Assembly (NCBI RefSeq): GCF_039544005.1
Contig: NZ_BAABKV010000001.1
Location: forward strand, 2,728,001-2,792,000
Source: Kitasatospora paranensis
GTDB lineage: Bacteria > Actinomycetota > Actinomycetes > Streptomycetales > Streptomycetaceae
Direction: 5' to 3'
DNA length: 64,000 nucleotides
Below the pieces are notes generated by a model, which was given only the letters and a program-made list of their open reading frames with translations, did no database searches and had not been told where the DNA came from. The position numbers and the translations under genes were made by a program. Positions 32,001 through 40,424 of the stretch are shown piece after piece (position 1 is the first letter of the stretch; each line of letters starts with the position of its first letter).

Positions 32001-34565
32001 GTCGGCGCGGTGGTAGTGGATGACCGCGGTGTTGTCCTTGACCGGCACCACCGGGTCGGGGTCGCTGGTGCGGACGGTGGCGTCGCCCTCCTTGATCCAC
32101 ACCTCGCCGGTCGCCGACAGGTCGATGTGGCGGTCGGCGTCGACGTCCTTGGTGCCGTTGTTCTCCACCACGAAGCCGACGTCGGAGGCGCCCGACTTCA
32201 GCTTGACGTAGGCGAAGGCGCCGTAGGCGTCGCGGCCGGTGAAGCCGTGGCCGGCCGGCCAGGTGGTGGACTCGCCGTCGGCGAGGTCGCCCCAGGCGTA
32301 GAGGTTCCAGCCGTCGTAGTTCCCGTCCTTGCGCTGGTAGTGCACGATCGCGTACGGGCGGGAGGTGGCGCTCGGCGCCTGCTGCGGGACGGGCGCGCCG
32401 GTGGTGAACGAGCCGGTGGTGGAGGCCAGCCGGCCGGCCGAGTCCTGCACGACCGCCTTGTAGCGGACGACGGTGCCGGGGGCGACCGCGGACAGGTCCT
32501 GGGTGACCTTGTACGTGCCGTTGTCGGCGGTGCCGAGCACCTGCCACGGGCCGTTGCCGACCTGCGCGGCGAAGCTGACCCGGTCGAAGCCGCCGCCGGG
32601 CACCTCCGCGCCGACCGTGACGGTGCCGGTGGAACCCTCAGCGGGGGTCTGCAGGGTGAGCTGCGGGGCCGCGGCGGGCTTCGCGAGCCGGCCGTCCGCC
32701 TTCCAGACCACCGAGGACAGCGGCGGCACGGTGACGGTGAGCTTCTTGTCGGCACCGGTGACGGCCTTGCCGCCGGCCGACGGGTAGAGCTGCTTGAAGC
32801 CCGTGCCGGCGGAGTAGGTGTCCAGCGCGACGGTCTTCGCCTCGGTGGAGTTGTTCACCGCGACCAGGTACTCGACCTGCTGCTTGGCGTCGATCCGGGA
32901 GAAGGCGTAGACGCCGGGGCCGTCCGCCGCGTAGCGCTCGATCTGGGCGCCGTCGGCCAGCGCCGGGTTGGCCTTGCGCAGCTGCGCCAGGCCGGAGACG
33001 TCGCGGTACAGCGCGCCGCCCTCGCCGTAGCGGTCGGCGGAGCCGGTGCTGCCGCCGATCACGGTGTCGGTGTTGTACGAGGGCGTCTTCGAGGCGAACA
33101 TGTCCTGGCGGGCGTCCTTGTCGCCGCCCGCGCCGGTGAAGCCCTGCTCGTCGCCGTAGTACACGACCGGCTGGCCGCGGGTGAGGAACTGCAGCTCGTT
33201 GGCGAGCCGGTCCTTGGCCAGCAGCACGTCCTGGCCGGCGCCCGGGTTGTCGCTCTGCAGGAAGCTGCCGAAGCGGCCCATGTCGTGGTTGCCGAGGAAG
33301 GTCGGCAGCTCGTAGGCGTCGGTGGTGGCGCTGGTGTAGCGGTAGTCCTGGCCGTAGACGTCGGAGAGCGCCTTGGCGGAGCCGTTCTGCGAGACGTAGC
33401 GGCGCGCCGCGTCCTGGAACGGGAAGTCGAGGGTCGCCTGGAGCTTGCCCTTGGTGACGTACGGCGAGGTGATCGTGGTGTCGGCCGAGTAGACCTCGCC
33501 GAACATGAAGAAGTTCTTGTTGCCCTGCTGGGCCGCGTACTGCTTGAGCGCGGGGGCCCACTGCTGCCAGAAGGCCATGTTCACGTGCTTGACGGTGTCG
33601 ATCCGGAAGCCGTCGACGCCGGTCTCGCGGACCCACTGCTCGTAGACCTTCTTGAAACCCTCGACGACCTTGGGGTTCTGGGTGTCCAGGTCGTCCAGGC
33701 CGGAGAAGTCGCCCTCGGTCGCGGACTCGCCGACGAAGGTCGAGTTGCCACGGTTGTGGTACAGCGACGGGTCGTTGAGCCAGGACGGGGTCTTGGCGTT
33801 CGCATCGGCGGGGGTGCGCAGCACCGGGCTGTACGGGAACGAGTCGGAGGTGATCTTCGGCCAGACGGTGCCCGCGTCCGCGACGGCGGTCTCGTCGACG
33901 GGGTGGCCGTCGGCGTCCAGCGTCGGGTAGGCGCCCTCGGAACGGTAGTCGTACTTCTGCTGGCTGTAGTCGATGACGTCGGCGGTGTGGTTGGTGATGA
34001 CGTCGAAGAAGACCTTGATGCCCTTGGCGTGCGCCTTGCGGATCAGCTCCTTGAGCTGCGCGTTGGTGCCGAAGTGCGGGTCGACCTGGGTGAAGTCGGT
34101 GATCCAGTAGCCGTGGTAGCCGGCCGAGGCGTCGGCGCCGGTGCCCTGCACGGGCTTGTTCTTGAAGATCGGGGCCATCCAGATGGCCGTGGTCCCGAGG
34201 TCCTGGATGTAGTCGAGCTTGTCGATCAGGCCCTGGAGGTCGCCACCGTGGTAAAAGCCCTTGTCGCTCGGGTCGAAGCCGTTGTCCATCCGGCCGCCGG
34301 TGATGCCGCCGGTGTCGTTGCCGGTGCTTCCGTTGGCGAACCGGTCGGGCAGGACGAAGTAGAACTGCTCCTTGGTGAGGTCGTGCCGGCCGGCGGTGGC
34401 GGCGAGAGCGGCGTCGGAGGGCGGTGCGGGGGCCTGCGCGGCGGAGGCGGCCAGCGGCGCGGAGCCCAGCGTGGCGGAGATCAGTGACGCGGCGAGCATC
34501 ACGGCCGCGCGGCGGGGTCTGCGGTAGGGGGTGGTGCTCCGTCGACGGGGCTGAACTTCGGCCAC
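29031..34565 (-). CDS. pulA: secreted two-headed alpha-amylase/pullulanase
   Basis: An 1844-residue extracellular enzyme with two GH13 catalytic units. The signal peptide ends near ASAAQA. The N-terminal alpha-amylase head (about 50-620) has [26 protein letters not shown] and FLGNHDMG. A spacer leads to two CBM41 modules ([19 protein letters not shown] and [20 protein letters not shown], about 715-920). A CBM48 ([18 protein letters not shown]) precedes the pullulanase head with the diagnostic [27 protein letters not shown] and EYVDAHDN. The fusion lets one protein cut alpha-1,4 and alpha-1,6 bonds. The GTG start has GGGAG 9 nt upstream. Its upstream repeats resemble those of the amylase gene, suggesting joint control. 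Confidence 0.95.
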   Translation of the reverse strand: [1844 protein letters not shown]

Positions 34566-35059
34566 AGCGGGCTCCCTTGGTGCGGCTCGTCGTCATTGAG
34601 GTGAGGTGGGGCGGACGCTAGCGCGCTGCAAGATGTTTCAGCAAGATGCGGAAATTGTTGCAACCAACCTCTTGACCGAACCGTTGTAGAACCCGCAGAG
34701 TCGTTCCGTGCCCGACGACCGGCGGGATGCCGGGCACGGCGTGGGGGCACCGTCGACCGACGGGCCCGCACCGGGGACGGTCGCCCGTCGGGACCGGAGC
34801 TGATCCGACCTGACAGCCCGGCGGGCAGCCTTTCTCCGCACTCGCCCCACGCGCCTCCGGGCGCTCCGGCCCTCCGCCGCTCCTCCGTCTCGTGAGGGGA
34901 GGGGCGGGATCGGGGAAGGCGCATACGAAGCGGCGGGGCCGCGGCACGGAATCGACGTTCTCCCGCCACCCCGGGTCGACCCCGGTGATGCGCACACGCA
35001 ACAATGGAGTACATGCGTCCCCCCAGGCCCACTCCCCTCCGACTTCAGGGGGACAGCCG
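34566..35059. other. 494-bp divergent intergenic region
   Basis: Besides the repeat at 34626-34648 it contains a 9-bp inverted repeat, CCGTGCCCG (34706-34714) / CGGGCACGG (34731-34739), of unknown role, and a region of lower GC at 34630-34700 where the amylase-pullulanase promoter probably lies. I see no convincing gene in it. The promoter of the PAP2 gene must be toward the right end. Confidence 0.45.
34626..34648 (-). promoter_or_regulatory. direct repeats upstream of the amylase-pullulanase gene
   Basis: The plus strand carries CTGCAAGATG (34626-34635) and GCAAGATG again at 34641-34648, so the minus strand reads CTTGC, 8 bp, CTTGCAG. A further TTGCAA core is at 34659. The CTTGCAG element is shared with the amylase promoter 12 kb away, which supports a common MalR-like LacI-family regulator. 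Confidence 0.6.
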
Positions 35060-36082
35060 GTGAAGAATCCCCGACCACAGGATGATCGGGCGGTCACGGG
35101 ACGTCTGGCAGACTTCTCGTCCATGGGGGAACCGACCGAGATGCAGGCAGTCGGCGCCGAGCGCGCCGCTGAGGCGACGCGTACGGGTTCCGTCCAGGCC
35201 GGGCCGGCCGACAGCGGCCAGAGGCCGGACGGGGCCACCGTCGCCGCCCGGACACGCTCGGCCGCGGTCCGCAGCCGCATCCGCCGACAGCGCAGCCGCC
35301 CGGCCCGCCCGAAGCTGCTCTTCGAGCTGGCACTGATCGGCATCAGCTACTGGATCTACTCGATCGTCCGCAACGCCGTCCCGGAGCAGGCCTCGGTGGC
35401 GATGCGCCACGCCGACTGGGTGTGGCGCTTCGAGCGGGCGCTCGGCGTGGGCATAGAGCGGGCGGTCAACCACACCGTCGACCGTGCCGAGTGGTTGATC
35501 GTCGGGATGAACTACTACTACGCGACGCTGCACTTCATCGTGACGATCGGCGTCCTGATCTGGCTCTACCGCCGCCATCCCGGCCGGTACGCGGCCGCCC
35601 GCACGGTCCTGTTCGTCACCACGGCGATCGCCCTGGTGGGCTTCTACTGCTTCCCGCTGGCCCCGCCCCGGCTGATGGGCCGCGGCTTCATCGACACCGT
35701 GGCGGTGCACGGCACCTGGGGCTCGATGGCCTCCGGACCGGCCGCGCACGTCTCCAACCAGTACGCGGCCATGCCCTCGATGCACATCGGCTGGTCGCTC
35801 TGGTGCGGCCTGACGATCTTCTTCCTGGCCCGCCGGACGTGGGTGCGGGTGCTCGGCCTGCTCTACCCGGTGGCCACCCTCACCGTGATCATCTCCACCG
35901 CGAACCACTTCTGGATGGACGCGGTGGGCGGCATGGTCTGCCTCGCGGTGGGCTTCGCGGCCGCCCGGCTGATCTACCACGTCTGGGTCTACCAGCTGCC
36001 GAGATACCCCGGCGGCGCCCCCTCGGCCCCGGTGACGGTGCCCGTCCAGTGGACGACCCCGGTGAGCGCCGGCCGCCGCTAG
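35060..36082 (+). CDS. PAP2-superfamily membrane phosphatase/phosphotransferase
   Basis: A 340-residue integral membrane protein with about six TM helices from residue 95. The PAP2_3-type active-site motifs are present: YCFPLAPPRL, the central AAMPSMHIGWS, and STANHFWMDAVGG with the catalytic His and Asp. Related enzymes include inositol-phosphoceramide synthase and lipid phosphatases. The substrate is not evident. A basic tract (RSRIRRQRSRPARPK) precedes the first helix. The GTG at 35060 has AGGGGGAC 6 nt upstream; the ATG at 35123 is an alternative without a ribosome-binding site. Confidence 0.8.
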   Translation: MKNPRPQDDRAVTGRLADFSSMGEPTEMQAVGAERAAEATRTGSVQAGPADSGQRPDGATVAARTRSAAVRSRIRRQRSRPARPKLLFELALIGISYWIYSIVRNAVPEQASVAMRHADWVWRFERALGVGIERAVNHTVDRAEWLIVGMNYYYATLHFIVTIGVLIWLYRRHPGRYAAARTVLFVTTAIALVGFYCFPLAPPRLMGRGFIDTVAVHGTWGSMASGPAAHVSNQYAAMPSMHIGWSLWCGLTIFFLARRTWVRVLGLLYPVATLTVIISTANHFWMDAVGGMVCLAVGFAAARLIYHVWVYQLPRYPGGAPSAPVTVPVQWTTPVSAGRR

Positions 36083-36135
36083 CGCCTGGACCGCGCCTTC
36101 CCGGGCCTGCCCGACGGGCCCGGGGGCCACCGCGT

Positions 36136-39100
36136 TCACGGTCCGTAGAACAGCCGCTCCACCACCGCCCTGGCCCGCCGGGTGGTCCGCCGGTAGTCGT
36201 CGACCAGCTCACCGCTGTGCCCGGCCCCGTAGCCGAGGTAGCGGGCCACCCCGGAGAGCTCCCGGGCGTCCCCGGGGAAGGTGTCGCCGGGCCGCCCGCG
36301 GACGAGCATCACCGCGCTGCGGACCCGGGAGGCCAGCACCCAGGCCGCGTCCAGCACCCCGGCGTCCTCCTCCGCGACGAGGCCCGCGGCGGCGGCCTCG
36401 GCGAGCGCCCGCCGCGTCCGGGTGGTGCGCAGCGCCGGCAGGGCGTGGCCGTGCTGGAGCTGGAGCAGTTGGACGACCCACTCGACGTCGGCGAGCCCGC
36501 CCCGGCCGATCTTGGTGTGGGTGGTCGGGTCGGCGCCGCGCGGCAGCCGCTCGGACTCGATCCTGGCCTTGATCCGGCGGATCTCCATCAGGTCCCGCTC
36601 GGGCACCCCGCTGCCCGGGTAGCGCAGTGGATCGATCAGCGCCCGGAACCGCTCCCCCAGCTCGGCGTCGCCCGCCACCGGCTCGGCCCGCAGCAGTGCC
36701 TGGCTCTCCCAGACGTGCGACCAGCGGCGGTAGTAGGCCGCGTAGGAGGCGAGGGTGCGCACGAGCGGGCCGTTGCGGCCCTCGGGGCGCAGGTCGGCGT
36801 CGACCAGCAGCGGCGGTTCGGTGCCGGGCGCGGCGAGCAGGGTCCGCAGATCGTGGCAGACCGCGTGGGCGGCCCGGGCGGCGTCCTCGTCGAGCGACTC
36901 CAGCAGCGGTTCGTGGACGAGCAGGACGTCCGCGTCGGAGCCGTAGCCCATCTCGTGGCCGCCGAAGCGGCCCATGGCGATGACGGCGATCCGGGTCGGC
37001 AGCTCGCCGTTGCGGGCCTCCCAGCCGGCGACGCAGGCGCGCAGCGCGCCCTGGAGGGTGGCCGCGTTGAGCGCGGTGAGCGCCTCGCCCGCGGTGTCCA
37101 CGGCCTCGGCGGGGTCGTCGCCGAACCGGCCCAGCACGTCCGCGGCGGCGGTGCGGAACAGTTCCCGGCGGCGGACGGCGCGGGCGGCGGCCACCCCCGC
37201 GTGGGCGTCGCCGGCCCGGCCGACCGCGGCGAGGATCTCCTGTTCGAGGACGGCGCGGCCGCGCGGGGCGAGCCCCTGCGGGTCGCCGAGCATGGCCACC
37301 GCCTCGGGTGCCCGCAGCAGCAGGTCGGGGGCGAGCCGGCCGGCCGAGAGGACCCGGGCCAGCTGCTCGGCCGCGGCACCCTCGTCGCGCAGCAGCCGCA
37401 GGTACCAGGGGGTGCGGCCGAGGGCGTCGGAGACCTGGCGGAAGTTGAGCAGGCCGGCGTCCGGGTCCGCGGAGTCGGCGAACCAGCCGAGCAGCACCGG
37501 CAGCAGGGTGCGCTGGATGGCGGCCTTGCGGCTGACGCCGGAGGCCAGCGCGGAGAGGTGCCGCAGGGCGGCGGCCGGGTCGACGTAGCCGAGGGCGACC
37601 AGTCGGGCTTTGGCGCCCTCGGGGGTCAGGCCGCTGCTGGCGAGGCCGGCCGTGCCGACCGGGAGATCGGCGACGGCGTCCAGCAGCGGGCGGTAGAAGA
37701 GCCGCTCGTGGAGCCGGCGGACCTCCACGGCGTGCCGCCGCCACTCGCGTTCCAGGGCGGCGACCGGGTCGGCCCGGGTGTCGTCGTTGATCTGTGCGGA
37801 GAGCGAGCGGGCGAGCCGGCGCAGGTCGGCCTGGCCGGTGGGGACGAGGTGGGTGCGGCGCAGCCGGTGCAGCTGGATGCGGTGTTCCAGCGAGCGCAGG
37901 AAGCGGTAGGCGGTGTCCAGCGAGGCGGCGTCCGCGCGGCCGACGTAGCCGCCCGCGCTGAGCGCGCCGAGCGCCTGCAGGGTGTTGCCGCTGCGCAGCG
38001 CGGGGTCGGTGCGGCCGTGCACCAGCTGCAGCAGCTGGACGGCGAACTCCACGTCGCGCAGCCCGCCGGGGCCGAGTTTGAGCTGCCGGTCGACCTCGGT
38101 GGCGGGGATGGTGTCGACCACCCGGCGGCGCATCTGCTGCACGTCGGTGACGAAGTTGTCGCGGGCCGCGGCCTGCCAGACCAGTGGGGCGATGGCGGCG
38201 ACGTACTGGACGCCGAGGTCGCCGTCGCCGGCCACCGGCCGGGCCTTCAGCAGGGCCTGGAACTCCCAGGTCTTGGCCCAGCGCTGGTAGTAGGCGAGGT
38301 GGCTGGCGAGGGTGCGCACCAGCGGGCCGTTGCGGCCCTCGGGGCGCAGGTTGGCGTCAACCGGCCAGATGACGCCCTCGCCGGTGGTGTCGGAGCACAG
38401 CCGCATCAGCCGCGCGGCGAGCCGGGTGGCGGCCTGGACGGCCCGGTGCTCGTCGACGCCCTCCTGCGGTTCGGCGACGAAGATCACGTCGACGTCGGAG
38501 ACGTAGTTGAGCTCCCGGCCGCCGCACTTGCCCATGCCGATCACGGCGAGCCGGCAGGCCGCGGCGGCGTCCGGGTCCTCGTCGGCGGCGATGTCGAGGG
38601 CGGTCTGGAGGGTGGCACCGGCCAGGTCGGCGAGTTCGGCGGAGGTCTGCGGCAGGTCGGCGGTGCCGGTGAGGTCGCGGGCGGCGATGGCGAGCAGGCA
38701 GCGGCGGTAGGCGGCGCGCAGGGCGTCGGCGCGGGCGGGCGGCGCCGACGCGCGGACGCGTTCGGTCAGGGCGGCCTGGAACTCGGCGGCGTCCGGGTGC
38801 ATGTCGCGGACCTCGAAGGTGACCAGCGCGTGCCAGTCCGCCGGATGGCGGGCGAGGTGGTCACCGAGCGCGGCCGAGGCGCCGAGGACGCCGAGCAGCC
38901 GGTCGCGCAGCGGCTTGGAGGTAGTGAGGGTGTCGCGCAGGGTGTGCCGCTCGGCCTCGTCGAGGGCCTCCAGCAGCCGGGTCAGGCCGAGCAGGGCGAG
39001 GTCGGGGTCGGCGGTGCCGCCGAGCGCGTCGAGCAGCACCGGGTCGCCGGCCAGCCCGTGCAGGGCGGGTTCGGCGAGCCGCCGGACGGCTGCGTCCGGA

Positions 39101-39174
39101 TCCGAGAAGCCGCGCCGCACCAGCCGGATCTCCAGGCGGCTGGTGCGCCCACCGGACCGTTCCTCCACCGACAT
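36136..39174 (-). CDS. glnE: bifunctional glutamine synthetase adenylyltransferase/deadenylase
   Basis: A 1012-residue enzyme that adds AMP to glutamine synthetase I when nitrogen is plentiful and removes it under limitation. Two nucleotidyltransferase domains are visible with their metal-binding pairs: GRELNYVSDVDVIFV (about residue 230, deadenylase half) and GHEMGYGSDADVLLV (about 740, adenylylase half). Each is followed by its PVDANLRPEGRNGPLVRTL or VDADLRPEGRNGPL motif. The length and order are normal for actinobacteria. It lies about 5 kb from glnA2, a linkage also seen in Mycobacterium (glnA1-glnE-glnA2). Confidence 0.97.
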   Translation of the reverse strand: MSVEERSGGRTSRLEIRLVRRGFSDPDAAVRRLAEPALHGLAGDPVLLDALGGTADPDLALLGLTRLLEALDEAERHTLRDTLTTSKPLRDRLLGVLGASAALGDHLARHPADWHALVTFEVRDMHPDAAEFQAALTERVRASAPPARADALRAAYRRCLLAIAARDLTGTADLPQTSAELADLAGATLQTALDIAADEDPDAAAACRLAVIGMGKCGGRELNYVSDVDVIFVAEPQEGVDEHRAVQAATRLAARLMRLCSDTTGEGVIWPVDANLRPEGRNGPLVRTLASHLAYYQRWAKTWEFQALLKARPVAGDGDLGVQYVAAIAPLVWQAAARDNFVTDVQQMRRRVVDTIPATEVDRQLKLGPGGLRDVEFAVQLLQLVHGRTDPALRSGNTLQALGALSAGGYVGRADAASLDTAYRFLRSLEHRIQLHRLRRTHLVPTGQADLRRLARSLSAQINDDTRADPVAALEREWRRHAVEVRRLHERLFYRPLLDAVADLPVGTAGLASSGLTPEGAKARLVALGYVDPAAALRHLSALASGVSRKAAIQRTLLPVLLGWFADSADPDAGLLNFRQVSDALGRTPWYLRLLRDEGAAAEQLARVLSAGRLAPDLLLRAPEAVAMLGDPQGLAPRGRAVLEQEILAAVGRAGDAHAGVAAARAVRRRELFRTAAADVLGRFGDDPAEAVDTAGEALTALNAATLQGALRACVAGWEARNGELPTRIAVIAMGRFGGHEMGYGSDADVLLVHEPLLESLDEDAARAAHAVCHDLRTLLAAPGTEPPLLVDADLRPEGRNGPLVRTLASYAAYYRRWSHVWESQALLRAEPVAGDAELGERFRALIDPLRYPGSGVPERDLMEIRRIKARIESERLPRGADPTTHTKIGRGGLADVEWVVQLLQLQHGHALPALRTTRTRRALAEAAAAGLVAEEDAGVLDAAWVLASRVRSAVMLVRGRPGDTFPGDARELSGVARYLGYGAGHSGELVDDYRRTTRRARAVVERLFYGP

Positions 39175-39333
39175 CGCCCCTCCGGTACGGCATGCGTGCA
39201 CCCGAACATCAGACGTATCGAGCCTACGGGCCGGACGGGGTGATGGCCCGCACGGCCCCGTCCGGATGTCGCACCCGGAGGTCGGCCCGATCGTGGGACT
39301 GGCGGTCGGACACCGCCGCGATCGGAGACCTCG

Positions 39334-40170
39334 ATGTTCCTTCATGTCCTGGCGTCCGCGGCCCTGCTGTGCCCGCTGGCCGTCGCGACCCCGGCCGGCG
39401 CGGCCGACCACGCGGCCGGGCGCAGCTCGACCACCGCGCTGGACGACACCTTCCGCCGGCTCGACCTCGGGCCCGGGAAGACCTGGGCCTGGCAGAGTGC
39501 GGCGTACGCGCAGTGCACGAGCAACCCCGGGCACTACAAACTGGACCACCTGACGACGACGGCGCTCGGTACGGCCTCCGGGCACCTGACCATCACCGCC
39601 TCGCCCCGCTCCGACGGTCTGTGGGACACCGGCCTGCTGACCACCGGCGACTCCTGCGACTCCGGCGGGGCCGGCGCGCAGGTCCGCACCGGCGGGATGC
39701 TGCTGGCCCACGTCCGGCTGCCGCAGGCGAACACCGGGACCTGGCCCGGCCTGTGGACCTGGCGCGACGGGCACAACGAGATGGACGTGTTCGAGTGGCA
39801 CGCCGACTACCCGCACACCATCGAGTTCGCGAACCACGTGCTCCCGCCCGGCTCCGGGCACCTGTACTCGGGGCCGGAGATCGGCGCGGGCCGCTGGCTG
39901 TGGGTCGGCGCGCTGTTCGGCGCCGGCAGCGTGTCCTGGTACGTGGGCACCGACCTGAACCATCTGGTGTGCCCGTACGCCGACCGGCTCGGGGTGGGCC
40001 CGGACTTCGCCGCGTACCCGATACTCAACCTGGCCGTCGACGACGGGAACTTCCATGCGCCGCCGCAGGACGGCCGGCCGGCGACCATGGAGGCCGACCG
40101 GCTGGTCGTCCTGACGTCGGCACTGCCCGGACTGCCCGCGCCGGCCGTGGTCGACGGCCGGGAGGGCTGA
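39334..40170 (+). CDS. secreted GH16-fold beta-glucanase-like protein
   Basis: An exported protein of 278 residues. A short signal peptide (about 1-23, ending ATPAGA) is followed by a concanavalin-like domain. The GH16 active-site pattern is present as NEMDVFEWH (Glu, Asp, Glu). Supporting family segments are GHLTITASPR, GTWPGLWTWRDGH and LNLAVDDGN. Several substitutions around the motif, and the lack of any binding module, distinguish it from the glucanase at 18669-20099. No GAGAGCGCTCTC operator is present upstream. The substrate is unknown. Confidence 0.8.
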   Translation: MFLHVLASAALLCPLAVATPAGAADHAAGRSSTTALDDTFRRLDLGPGKTWAWQSAAYAQCTSNPGHYKLDHLTTTALGTASGHLTITASPRSDGLWDTGLLTTGDSCDSGGAGAQVRTGGMLLAHVRLPQANTGTWPGLWTWRDGHNEMDVFEWHADYPHTIEFANHVLPPGSGHLYSGPEIGAGRWLWVGALFGAGSVSWYVGTDLNHLVCPYADRLGVGPDFAAYPILNLAVDDGNFHAPPQDGRPATMEADRLVVLTSALPGLPAPAVVDGREG

Positions 40171-40206
40171 CGACCACGGCACGGCCGCGGGAGGCCGCGG
40201 GCAGGC

Positions 40207-40353
40207 TCAGCGGCGCGGGAGCAGCCGCATCAGGGCGAGGCCCGCCATGGAGAGCGTGAACGCCGCCACGAGCAGCCCCATCGAGTTGACGCCGGTGGCC
40301 GCCAGTGTCCCACCGGCGCCGGCCGCGCCCCAGCCGGGCAGTTTTCCGTACAT
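40207..40353 (-). CDS. 48-residue LAXTG sortase-substrate-like peptide
   Basis: A tiny protein that starts MYGKLPGWGAAGAGG, then has LAATG, a hydrophobic helix (SMGLLVAAFTLSMAGLAL) and the basic end RLLPRR. This is the exact order of a cell-wall sorting signal, and LAXTG is the motif recognised by class E sortases of streptomycetes. What is missing is any N-terminal export signal or mature surface domain, so only about 20 residues would be anchored. The ribosome-binding site GGAGGAAG 3-9 nt before the ATG is excellent. It lies 71 bp after the GT2 gene and is probably in its operon. Function unknown. Confidence 0.75.
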   Translation of the reverse strand: MYGKLPGWGAAGAGGTLAATGVNSMGLLVAAFTLSMAGLALMRLLPRR

Positions 40354-40424
40354 TTCTTCCTCCTCGATTCCGCCCTTGGGCGGGATGGGGTGAACAGGAT
40401 TTCCCTCGCACGGCGGTGCGCCCG

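Noticed and set aside
29142..34487. A very long open frame opposite the amylase-pullulanase gene
   Set aside because: It is the antisense shadow of a high-GC gene; its product is low-complexity and Val/Gly/Arg-rich, with no domains.
34706..34739. Terminator in the divergent amylase-pullulanase/PAP2 gap
   Set aside because: The 9-bp inverted repeat lies upstream of both genes, so there is no transcript to end; it is recorded only as a repeat of unknown role.
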